Counted from the first letter of the stretch, positions 1 through 5,700 are shown. The stretch: DNA of 6,958 nt from Chloroflexota bacterium (GCA_012800995.1 JAAZIH010000272.1:1-6958), one strand, 5' to 3'. Notes: generated from the letters alone by a model not told the origin. Numbers and translations are program-made.

Positions 1-510
1 AGGAAAATCCAATAATTCATCATCAGCATTTAATTCAACAAAGAGATCAAATGTTTTATCAAGTGAGTCACTTGGGTTGGCATCACGTCTTTCAACTTTA
101 TTGATGACCACAATTGTGGGAATGTGCTTTTCAATAGCTTGTTTGAGAACAAATCGGGTTTGTGGTTTCGGTCCTTCCACTGAATCGATGATTAATAGGG
201 CACCATCAACCATGTTCATAATACGTTCTACTTCACCACCAAAATCGGCATGTCCAGGTGTATCTACGATGTTAATTCTCATATTTTGTCCTGTAGATGG
301 ATCTGCCACAACGATAGAAGTATTTTTAGATAAAATAGTTATACCCCGTTCGCGTTCAAGTTCATTTGAATCCATTACGCGGTCTTCAACAACTTGATTC
401 TTCCTAAATATACTTGCTTGTCTAAGCATTGCATCAACAAGTGTGGTTTTGCCATGATCAACATGCGCAATTATGGCTATATTTCTAATATCTTTTCTTT
501 CTGTTAACAT
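1..510 (-). CDS. typA: GTPase TypA/BipA, N-terminal 170 residues (3' end outside window)
   Basis: This is the N-terminal G domain of the translational GTPase TypA/BipA, a ribosome-binding relative of EF-G and LepA that works in 50S assembly and stress adaptation. The ATG at 508-510 opens 170 uninterrupted codons that leave the window before any stop. Seen in the protein: the P-loop AHVDHGKT (residues 15-22), the switch I segment RERGITIL (53-60), DTPGH (83-87) and the BipA-like stretch [13 protein letters not shown] (91-103). The G4 motif reads NKVE (137-140) instead of the usual NKxD. Relative to the E. coli protein as I remember it, a few residues are inserted before DTPGH (DPSTGQNM, 70-77). 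A Shine-Dalgarno-like AGAGGAA (513-519) precedes the start. A terminator sits just upstream, so expression depends on read-through or on a promoter I cannot see. Family assignment is secure; the missing C-terminal domains are not visible. Confidence 0.95.
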   Translation of the reverse strand, partial: MLTERKDIRNIAIIAHVDHGKTTLVDAMLRQASIFRKNQVVEDRVMDSNELERERGITILSKNTSIVVADPSTGQNMRINIVDTPGHADFGGEVERIMNMVDGALLIIDSVEGPKPQTRFVLKQAIEKHIPTIVVINKVERRDANPSDSLDKTFDLFVELNADDELLDFP

Positions 511-512
511 CG

Positions 513-519
513 TTCCTCT
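513..519 (-). promoter_or_regulatory. Shine-Dalgarno sequence of typA
   Basis: AGAGGAA on the minus strand lies 2 nt before the typA ATG, with its GAGG core about 4 nt from the start. It supports that ATG as the initiation codon. It falls between the terminator T-run and the gene, leaving no room for a separate promoter downstream of the terminator. Confidence 0.6.
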
Positions 520-526
520 ATTAAAC

Positions 527-547
527 AAAAAACCCAGCGAACCGGGT
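527..547 (-). terminator. Intrinsic terminator after deoA / in front of typA
   Basis: On the minus strand ACCCGG (547-542), a TTCG loop (541-538) and CTGGGT (537-532) form a six-pair stem with one G-U wobble. A run of six T (532-527) follows directly. The hairpin begins 6 nt after the deoA stop codon and its T-run ends about 16 nt before the typA ATG. This is a textbook rho-independent terminator for the transcript carrying jag-deoA. On the plus strand the same stem is followed by six T at 550-555, so it could also stop antisense transcription. Its position makes it a possible attenuator for typA. Confidence 0.8.
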
Positions 548-553
548 CATTTT

Positions 554-1861
554 TTACAATCCTATCACGCCTAAATTATGCGGCGGTGGTTCAACCGGCA
601 ACTCGTCAATTTTGACTGCAAGTTTCAATTTATCAATCGCATCCTGAATAACTTGAGGACGGTTGTAATGGACATCTAAAAGTTTTTGTCCTTCCTCAAC
701 TCGATCACCGATTTTAGCATGTAGAATAATACCCACTGACGGATCAATATTGTCTTCTTTTTTGGCACGTCCGCCACCTAATACAACACATGCCTCACCG
801 ATTATCTGAGCGTTCAGTTCTGAAATGTATCCCGTTTGAGGAGCAAGAATAGTTTCAACATACGATGCTTTTGGTAGTTTTGATAGATCAATTAAACAAG
901 AGGTATCACCATGCTGAGCTTCAGTCAACTCACACAATTTATTAAATGCGCTGCCATCTTTAACCGTAGCTTCAACTAATTGTCTTGCATTTTTCAGATT
1001 ATTGGCTTTATTAGCAATAAGTAGCATATATGCGGCAATACTAATGCAGTGTTCATAATAATCCGCAGGGGCTTCACCTTTTAACATCTTTACCGCTTCG
1101 ACAAGTTCAAGTGCGTTTCCTACGGCATTTCCTAATGGTTGATCCATAGCACTGAGCAATGCGATTACCCGTCTGTTACTCAATTTACCAATTTCAACCA
1201 TGACCTCAGCTAATTCGCGCGCGCTATCAATGTCCTTCATAAAAGCGCCTTTTCCGACCTTGACATCTAAAACAATTGCGTCAGCACCAGCAGCGATTTT
1301 TTTACTCATGATGGAAGAAGCAATTAGAGGTATTGAGGGGACAGTTCCAGTGGCATCGCGCAGAGCATAGAGTTTGCCATCTGCAGGAGCCAAATCAAGA
1401 CTTTGTCCTGCGAGAACTATGCCTATTTTTTGAAGTTGCGTAATGAATTGGTCAGTACTTAGAGCTACCTTGAAACCAGGAATAGATTCTAATTTGTCAA
1501 TCGTTCCGCCACTATATCCCAGCCCCCTACCAGACATTTTCCCCACATACAAACCACAGGCAGCTACCATCGGTGCAACACTAATGGTCGTTTTATCACC
1601 TACTCCACCGGTGGAATGCTTATCAACAATAACTGAATCAAATGATGATAAATCGAGAATTTCACCAGAATTTGCCATAGCTAAAGTGAGATCGGTGATT
1701 TCCTCGTGGTTCATGCCATTCAATTGAACAGCCATCGCCCATGCTGCCATTTGATAATCTGGAATCTGATGACGCGTATATCCATCAATAAGAAAATGGA
1801 TTTCTTCCTTTGACAAAGTTTGCTGATCGCGTTTTTTGGTAATGATGTCTAAAGCACGCAT
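554..1861 (-). CDS. deoA: Pyrimidine-nucleoside / thymidine phosphorylase
   Basis: This cytoplasmic salvage enzyme splits thymidine, deoxyuridine or uridine with phosphate into the base and (deoxy)ribose-1-phosphate. The 435-residue length matches the family. Motifs: the phosphate-binding KHSTGGVGDK (81-90), MSGRGLGYSGGT (109-120), and the pyrimidine-binding set R168 (in LYALRDATG), S183 and K187 (in ASSIMSKK). These three align with E. coli R171, S186 and K190. DVKVGKGAFMK (199-209) follows, then a C-terminal alpha/beta domain. Where relatives usually read GHTGG this protein has GYSGG (115-119), but the phosphate-contact positions S110 and T120 are kept. The start is an ATG 6 nt after the jag stop, with only a weak purine stretch before it, so translation is probably coupled to jag. 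The overall look is closer to the broad-specificity Pdp type of Gram-positives than to strict thymidine phosphorylase, so 'pdp' is an equally valid name. The gene is unrelated in function to its neighbours. Confidence 0.94.
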   Translation of the reverse strand: MRALDIITKKRDQQTLSKEEIHFLIDGYTRHQIPDYQMAAWAMAVQLNGMNHEEITDLTLAMANSGEILDLSSFDSVIVDKHSTGGVGDKTTISVAPMVAACGLYVGKMSGRGLGYSGGTIDKLESIPGFKVALSTDQFITQLQKIGIVLAGQSLDLAPADGKLYALRDATGTVPSIPLIASSIMSKKIAAGADAIVLDVKVGKGAFMKDIDSARELAEVMVEIGKLSNRRVIALLSAMDQPLGNAVGNALELVEAVKMLKGEAPADYYEHCISIAAYMLLIANKANNLKNARQLVEATVKDGSAFNKLCELTEAQHGDTSCLIDLSKLPKASYVETILAPQTGYISELNAQIIGEACVVLGGGRAKKEDNIDPSVGIILHAKIGDRVEEGQKLLDVHYNRPQVIQDAIDKLKLAVKIDELPVEPPPHNLGVIGL

Positions 1862-1867
1862 AGTTTG

Positions 1868-2575
1868 TTATTTCTTCGGATAAATGAAAATTCTGCGATT
1901 AGGTTCTTCTCCAACAGATTCAGTATAAACTGCATCGTTTTTACGTAATGCCATATGAACCATACGTCTTTCACTTGCGCCCATTGGCTCAAGAGAATGT
2001 CTTTTCCCAGTTTCAACAACCTGGTCAGCAATACGACGTGCCATTTTTTGGATTTGGCTTTCACGGCGCCCACGATAGTTTTGTATATCAAGCTGAATAG
2101 GAACCCATTGGTTTTCTTTGTGGCTAACGATTAAACAAAGCAAATATTGAAAAGCATTTAAAACCACAGAATTTTTGCCAATCAAAAACCTTAAATCGTC
2201 ACCATCAATATTAATTTTTATAAGAGGGCGACGATCACCTTCCTGTTCTTCAACAGTTTTGTGCAATACAACATCCAGTCCCATCAAATCAAGCATGGAC
2301 TCTAATGTTTCTACAACGTGATCGGTTTCGTTTATAGATTTTATACCATCTGTCTTAATATTATCTGTCTGATGTTGAATAAAAGAATCGTCAGATTTTA
2401 CAATTAGTTTTACTCGAGCTTGGCGTGCAGCAAATCTAAAGATAGTTTTTTTTCCTTCATCCAAAACCTGAATGTCAACATCTTCTTTATTGAGATTAAG
2501 CTGATCTAATCCTTTTTGTATCGCTTCTTCAACAGTTGGTGCTATTGATTCAAGCGACGCCCTAATTTGTGTCAT
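1868..2575 (-). CDS. jag: RNA-binding protein Jag/KhpB (Jag-N, KH, R3H)
   Basis: Jag (KhpB, also called EloR) is a cytoplasmic RNA-binding protein typically encoded next to yidC and implicated in cell elongation and small-RNA or mRNA binding. Three domains are visible in 235 residues. A Jag-N domain spans about 5-57 (SIAPTVEEAIQKGLDQLNL... with FRFAARQARVKL). A KH-like domain spans about 88-165, with LIGKNSVVLNAFQYL at 131-145. A C-terminal R3H domain spans about 172-235, with RRMVH (203-207) supplying the R-x3-H pair, and ends in RRIFIYPKK. The KH loop is GKNS (133-136), whereas the canonical form is GxxG, so the second glycine is lost. The linker 60-86 is polar and short. A purine-rich SD (AAAGAGAG) lies about 7 nt upstream of the ATG. 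It follows yidC by 33 nt and precedes deoA by 6 nt, in the conserved yidC-jag order. Confidence 0.95.
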   Translation of the reverse strand: MTQIRASLESIAPTVEEAIQKGLDQLNLNKEDVDIQVLDEGKKTIFRFAARQARVKLIVKSDDSFIQHQTDNIKTDGIKSINETDHVVETLESMLDLMGLDVVLHKTVEEQEGDRRPLIKINIDGDDLRFLIGKNSVVLNAFQYLLCLIVSHKENQWVPIQLDIQNYRGRRESQIQKMARRIADQVVETGKRHSLEPMGASERRMVHMALRKNDAVYTESVGEEPNRRIFIYPKK

Positions 2576-2608
2576 TTAAAAACTCTCTTTCAAGGACACA
2601 GTGCCTTA

Positions 2609-3514
2609 CTATTTTTTCATTTTTTTCGGTCTCATTTTTTTAGCAGCAGATCTGGCAGAGGGTCTCGCTGATGACTTAATTTGTTTTTCTTGTACTTCTT
2701 CATCATTGTCTTCCGAAATCAACGTAGTTTCAATAACTTTTTTAGAAACCACTTCATCCTTTTTAGAAGGAATGAGCTTCTTCCAGTTCATCTCACCCAT
2801 AAGAGCGTAAATCAACATCGTCGATAGATTTGAAATAACAAAGTAAAGAGCCAAGCCAGCGGAATATTGATAGGCTAAATAACCCATGAATAAAGGCATC
2901 ATAAGATTCATACTATTGGTTGTTGCAGCTACAGATGCATCTCCGCCTGCATCTGGCGTTTCCATAGCCTTAGTCTGCAGCCATGAGGTAAGCACAACCA
3001 GGATGGCCAATACAGGAATACCAATTCCAAAAACATACAATCGTTCTGGTTGACCCAAATCCATCCACAAGAAGCGGTTTTGTATTGGAATGATTTTGTT
3101 GACGTCTAAGAACGGATAAATAATGCGTTCGAGTTTAAGCAATTCAACAGGAGTACTTGCCATTGCCCGCATAATTGCCTGGTAAAGACCAAAAATAATG
3201 GGCATTTGCAGAATCAGTGGTAAACACGAACTAAATGGGCTGATGCCTTTTTCTTTATAGATTCGTTGTTGTTCAAGCGCTAATTTTTCGCGGTCATCTT
3301 TGTACTTCTCCATGATTTTCTTGTATTGTGGATCATTTTGAAGGTCAGCCATCTCACGACGTGATTTGACCTGCTTCGCTGTCAATGGAATTGTCAGCAA
3401 TTTTATAAGAAGCGTAAACAGAATAATCGCAACGCCAAAATTTTTTACCAACATTGTAATTACGAGAAGAATGTTGGTCATTGGTTGGACAATAATGAGT
3501 TCCCAAATGTTCAT
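2609..3514 (-). CDS. yidC: Membrane protein insertase YidC (Oxa1/SpoIIIJ family)
   Basis: YidC inserts and folds inner-membrane proteins, alone or with SecYEG. At 301 residues this is the short form, without the large periplasmic domain and without a lipobox. Segments: TM1 about 15-36; a charged cytosolic helical hairpin about 46-90 (QVKSRREMADLQ... KYKDDREKL); TM2 within FSSCLPLILQMPIIFGLYQAI (94-114); TM3 about 161-179; and two C-terminal TMs at about 202-218 and 221-239 (GLALYFVISNLSTMLIYAL). The IPLTAKQ segment (42-48) is family-typical. The position that normally holds the substrate-groove arginine, five residues before that proline, is K38. The C-terminal tail (about 245-301) is acidic, then very basic (ARSAAKKMRPKKMKK), as expected for ribosome docking. 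A strong SD (AAGGAG) overlaps the stop of the upstream lipoprotein gene. The N-terminus resembles Chloroflexota YidC as I recall it. Confidence 0.96.
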   Translation of the reverse strand: MNIWELIIVQPMTNILLVITMLVKNFGVAIILFTLLIKLLTIPLTAKQVKSRREMADLQNDPQYKKIMEKYKDDREKLALEQQRIYKEKGISPFSSCLPLILQMPIIFGLYQAIMRAMASTPVELLKLERIIYPFLDVNKIIPIQNRFLWMDLGQPERLYVFGIGIPVLAILVVLTSWLQTKAMETPDAGGDASVAATTNSMNLMMPLFMGYLAYQYSAGLALYFVISNLSTMLIYALMGEMNWKKLIPSKKDEVVSKKVIETTLISEDNDEEVQEKQIKSSARPSARSAAKKMRPKKMKK

Positions 3515-3520
3515 TTTTCT

Positions 3521-3527
3521 CTCCTTA
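3521..3527 (-). promoter_or_regulatory. Lipoprotein-gene stop codon fused with yidC Shine-Dalgarno
   Basis: On the minus strand the sequence TAAGGAG contains the TAA stop of the lipoprotein gene (3527-3525) and the AAGGAG ribosome-binding site of yidC (3526-3521), 6 nt before the yidC ATG. A ribosome ending the first gene therefore stops on the second gene's ribosome-binding site. This favours coupled synthesis of the two proteins. Confidence 0.8.
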
Positions 3528-4616
3528 TTTCGTTGGTTTGAATGTCCACTGTGGCATACCAGTAGTTTCTATAGGATAAGCATAGAGCGTATATTCTGCG
3601 CCTACTGGTGCAATGAGGATGAGTTTTTCCGTGACAAGCGGTGTTGTATAAATTGTGGCTTTTTCAATATTGAACTGTAAAAGTGGTTTTCTATCGATAT
3701 CAAACAATTTAATGCTGCCATCTTCTGCTGCAACAATAAAACTATTGTCATTTACAGCTGCCAAACCTGCCAACATCTTGCCCTGTTCGAGCATTACCCA
3801 ATTTTCTTTACCAGAGTAAGGATCAACCGATGCGATATTGCCTTTATCGTCGTTGAATATAAGTTGTCCTTGAAGATAGATTGGTTTTGCCCAAATGCCA
3901 GAAAGTTTCTCTATTGACCCATCATAACGCCACGCGATTTTATGTGATTTAGCATCAATAGCAATAAATTCGTTGCCCAGACTGCCAACATAAATATAAC
4001 CCGTTTCTTCAATATAATATGGCGCTGCCATCACTGCACCTTGCATGTCTAATGGCTGATCTTTTTCATTACCCGTTTTCAGGTCTAAGAAAAGGATTTT
4101 GTGATTTTGCGAACTAATAATAACCGTTTGTCCAATAATCAGAGGTTCAGAGATAAACGCAAAGTTATCTTCATGCTTCCATAATAGCGAGCCGTCATTA
4201 CTATTAAATGCATATATATTTCGGTCAGTGTTTGGGGCTATGACGATACCATCTGACTCTGCGACCTTAGCTTGATACCATCCTTTTGCGTCAGTAGATT
4301 CCCAAGATTTTTGTAGGGGGTTATCAATGTTCAATTTATGCAATTTATTGAACATGTCACCAAAGATGAATTCCTCATCTTGAAACATGACTGGAGCATA
4401 AGTTACCATTCGGGTATTGTCAGCTGGGTAACGCCAAACTTCCATGCCATTCTCTAAATCAATTTTGTAGACTTTGTTCACTGCAGATAAAAATACATGT
4501 GTATCGTTAGCGTTCAATCCAGGTGTGCTCTGTGCAAGCGGTCCTCCTGCACAGCCAACGAGCAGAAAAAGGCTGATAATGGCAAGAAGCAGTATTTTTA
4601 AATATTTCGTTTTCAT
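3525..4616 (-). CDS. BamB-like eight-bladed PQQ beta-propeller lipoprotein
   Basis: This is a predicted exported lipoprotein of 363 residues. The N-terminus is a lipoprotein signal: MKTKYLK, a hydrophobic core (8-20) and the lipobox LVGC with C22 as the lipidated cysteine. The mature part is built of PQQ/quinoprotein-type repeats. I count eight, near residues 47-63 (VYKIDLENGMEVWRYP), 90-106, 132-148 (NIYAFNSNDGSLLWK), 171-187, 215-231 (FIAIDAKSHKIAWRY), 259-275, 300-316 and 341-359. Many carry the [I/L]xxxD...G...W pattern. Eight such blades match the fold of BamB, but no catalytic PQQ-ligand or metal motif is evident, so an enzyme is unlikely. It starts 12 nt after yidD with a strong SD (GAGGAG, 4621-4626), and its stop overlaps the yidC SD. 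The position suggests a role in membrane protein insertion or folding on the outer face. That role is inference; the exact function is unknown. Confidence 0.85.
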   Translation of the reverse strand: MKTKYLKILLLAIISLFLLVGCAGGPLAQSTPGLNANDTHVFLSAVNKVYKIDLENGMEVWRYPADNTRMVTYAPVMFQDEEFIFGDMFNKLHKLNIDNPLQKSWESTDAKGWYQAKVAESDGIVIAPNTDRNIYAFNSNDGSLLWKHEDNFAFISEPLIIGQTVIISSQNHKILFLDLKTGNEKDQPLDMQGAVMAAPYYIEETGYIYVGSLGNEFIAIDAKSHKIAWRYDGSIEKLSGIWAKPIYLQGQLIFNDDKGNIASVDPYSGKENWVMLEQGKMLAGLAAVNDNSFIVAAEDGSIKLFDIDRKPLLQFNIEKATIYTTPLVTEKLILIAPVGAEYTLYAYPIETTGMPQWTFKPTK

Positions 4617-4628
4617 TAATCTCCTCTG

Positions 4629-4922
4629 TTACGGAATAGGGTCAATCCCACCCTCACTAAATGGATTACACCGTGCAATGCGTTTTATGGTTAACCAGCC
4701 ACCTTTTATTAACCCATATTTGTAAATTGCCTGGTATCCGTAATGTGAACAAGTTGGATAGTATTTACATGCGTTTTGTGCAATACCAGGTGAAAGCCAC
4801 CGTTGGTAAGCTTTAATAATGAGCAAGCAAAGATATCGGGGTAATGTCAGTAAATTAAGATTTAAGTCTTTCAGTGGTGGGTCAGGGTATGTGTTCACCA
4901 CTTCATTTATTTGCGAATTCAT
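4629..4922 (-). CDS. yidD: Membrane protein insertion efficiency factor YidD
   Basis: YidD is a small, amphipathic, inner-membrane-associated protein that improves YidC-dependent insertion. The diagnostic parts are present: a hydrophobic helix followed by AYQRWLSPG (38-46), CKYYPTCSHYGYQAI (52-66), GLIKGGW (70-76) and the end RCNPFSEGGIDPIP (84-97), with the conserved cysteines C52, C58 and C85. At 97 residues it is longer than the usual 70-85, because about 25 mostly hydrophilic residues (INEVVNTYPDPPLKDLN) precede the helix. The ATG at 4922 lies inside rnpA, giving a 20-nt overlap, with only a weak SD (GGAT). No good later start is seen: in-frame GTG codons at residues 8 and 9 lack a ribosome-binding site. 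The gene order rnpA-yidD-(lipoprotein)-yidC agrees with the family's usual setting. Family is certain; the exact start is less so. Confidence 0.93.
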   Translation of the reverse strand: MNSQINEVVNTYPDPPLKDLNLNLLTLPRYLCLLIIKAYQRWLSPGIAQNACKYYPTCSHYGYQAIYKYGLIKGGWLTIKRIARCNPFSEGGIDPIP

Positions 4923-5268
4923 CTGTATCCAAAAGATTTGCTCGGCTCAATAATGTATAAATCGAGTTGTCAAGTTCAGTCGGGCTACAACTTAAAGTTG
5001 CTTGTCTGGCAATAAAGAGCAAGTCGAAACATGGCTTAATTTTATCTAAAATATTGTTTGCCCGATAACGTATTCGTCTTTTACATCGATTTCTTTGCAC
5101 TGCGCCACCAACAACTTTGCTGGCAATTACTGTATAGCGTGAGTAGCTTAAATTATTCCGCTTTATAACTAATACCAAATTAGAGTCAGAAAAAGAATCC
5201 CCAAACCGTTTTATTTCAAGAATTTGCTGGGAATTCTTAATTCGATATCTAACTGTAACATTGCTCAC
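4903..5268 (-). CDS. rnpA: Ribonuclease P protein component (C5 / RnpA)
   Basis: RnpA is the protein subunit of RNase P, which helps the catalytic RNA bind and cleave the 5' leader of pre-tRNAs. The 121 residues carry the family core: RYRIKNSQQILEIKRFGDSF near 7-26, the strand LVLVIKRN (31-38), and the RNR signature QRNRCKRRIRYR (58-69). IKPCFDLLFIARQAT (77-91) and a closing helix follow. The start is GTG, not ATG: the plus-strand triplet at 5266-5268 is CAC. An in-frame TAA at 5286-5284 excludes any start further upstream. No purine-rich ribosome-binding site is visible before the GTG (upstream reads ACACTTGTTTT), so translation may be weak or coupled to rpmH, which ends 19 nt before. The 3' end overlaps yidD by 20 nt. 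The rpmH-rnpA pairing is nearly universal in bacteria and supports the call. Confidence 0.95.
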   Translation of the reverse strand: MSNVTVRYRIKNSQQILEIKRFGDSFSDSNLVLVIKRNNLSYSRYTVIASKVVGGAVQRNRCKRRIRYRANNILDKIKPCFDLLFIARQATLSCSPTELDNSIYTLLSRANLLDTDEFANK

Positions 5269-5287
5269 AAAACAAGTGTTTTTTTAT

Positions 5288-5458
5288 TTACCAGCTAACG
5301 CGCTTGACATGGTTATTTGCAACCGCAGCTAACTTATGCCGACCGCGTAGGCGTCTGCGCTTTAACACAGCTTGTCCACCAGCAGTTTTCATGCGAGCCC
5401 GAAAGCCGTGCTCCCGTACACGACGACGTCGCTTTGGTTGATAGGTTCGTTTCGTCAT
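5288..5458 (-). CDS. rpmH: Large ribosomal subunit protein bL34 with extended C-terminus
   Basis: bL34 is a small basic protein that binds 23S rRNA inside the 50S subunit. The 56-residue reading frame starts at ATG 5458 and stops at TAA 5288. It begins [13 protein letters not shown] and continues [20 protein letters not shown] (17-36), [11 protein letters not shown] (36-46): the hallmark KRTYQP...HGFRARM...RGR..L pattern. Most L34 proteins end around here at 44-47 residues; this one continues with [10 protein letters not shown] (47-56). A good SD (AAAGGA, 8 nt before the ATG) supports the start. It is the first gene of the cluster, ahead of rnpA by 19 nt, with a likely promoter 60-100 nt upstream. 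The long plus-strand frame over this gene is a by-product of its arginine-rich codons. Identity is certain; the tail is real in the sequence given, but its role is unknown. Confidence 0.96.
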   Translation of the reverse strand: MTKRTYQPKRRRRVREHGFRARMKTAGGQAVLKRRRLRGRHKLAAVANNHVKRVSW

Positions 5459-5525
5459 TTCAAAAATCCTTTCATATCCTGACGCATGAGCAACAGGATG
5501 CAGTAGTCAAATTCATAACTTTAGA

Positions 5526-5553
5526 ATTTTACCTGAAAATCAAATCACGTCAA
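5526..5553 (-). promoter_or_regulatory. Candidate sigma70-type promoter for the rpmH cluster
   Basis: On the minus strand TTGACG (5553-5548, five of six matches to TTGACA) and TAAAAT (5531-5526, five of six to TATAAT) are separated by 16 nt. Transcription would start near 5519-5520 and give a leader of about 60 nt before the rpmH ATG. This is the best promoter-like match I found in the 242-bp gap, and it sits where an rpmH operon promoter is expected. It is a consensus match only. Confidence 0.55.
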
Positions 5554-5579
5554 GCAAAACGAGCTCTGTTTGTTGTTAG

Positions 5580-5622
5580 TCACAGAGATTATGACATCCC
5601 CATAAGTAACCAATGACTGTGA
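5580..5622 (-). repeat. Nested inverted repeat in the mtaB-rpmH gap
   Basis: An outer perfect 6-bp inverted repeat, TCACAG (5580-5585) with CTGTGA (5617-5622), encloses an inner one, TTATG (5589-5593) with CATAA (5601-5605) around a 7-nt loop. The two could fold as a stem-loop within a larger loop, or the outer arms could be a protein-binding palindrome. No T-run follows, so it is not a standard terminator. It lies upstream of the candidate rpmH promoter, which fits an operator, an activator site or a processed read-through transcript from mtaB. Short repeats like this can occur by chance. Confidence 0.3.
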
Positions 5623-5700
5623 AACCCCTTCATAAACAAATACAGATTATAAAGGAATGAAAGATTTTTACTGTTAATTACTTCTTATAAAGTATAAAAC

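Noticed and set aside
77..397. 106-residue plus-strand reading frame opposite typA
   Set aside because: It is the antisense of the conserved G domain, has no family resemblance and no supporting ribosome-binding site.
1443..1727. 94-residue plus-strand reading frame inside deoA
   Set aside because: It is antisense to the conserved phosphate-binding region of deoA and is a shadow.
1849..2091. 80-residue minus-strand reading frame overlapping the 3' end of jag and the start of deoA
   Set aside because: It runs in another frame through the conserved R3H domain of jag and has no recognisable motif.
3366..3680. 104-residue plus-strand reading frame across the yidC/lipoprotein junction
   Set aside because: It is antisense to TM1 of YidC and the end of the lipoprotein; no family signal.
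3525..4616. PQQ-dependent dehydrogenase
   Set aside because: The repeats are of PQQ propeller type, but the protein is too short and shows no cofactor-ligand or catalytic motif; the lipobox and eight blades fit a BamB-like scaffold better.
5317..5616. 99-residue plus-strand reading frame over rpmH and its upstream gap
   Set aside because: Most of it is the antisense of arginine-rich rpmH codons; the rest covers the promoter gap. No recognisable domain.
5646..5677. Perfect TATAAT (minus strand, 5651-5646) with TTAACA (5677-5672) as a second promoter for rpmH
   Set aside because: The -10 is perfect but the spacer is 20 nt, too long for a standard promoter, and the region is A+T-rich enough for chance matches.
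5459..5700. Replication origin next to rpmH
   Set aside because: rpmH often neighbours dnaA and oriC, but I find no TTATNCACA boxes in the gap and the upstream gene is mtaB.
5690..5700. Terminator after mtaB
   Set aside because: Only short A+T stems such as ACTT/AAGT can be drawn and there is no T-run, so no intrinsic terminator is supported.
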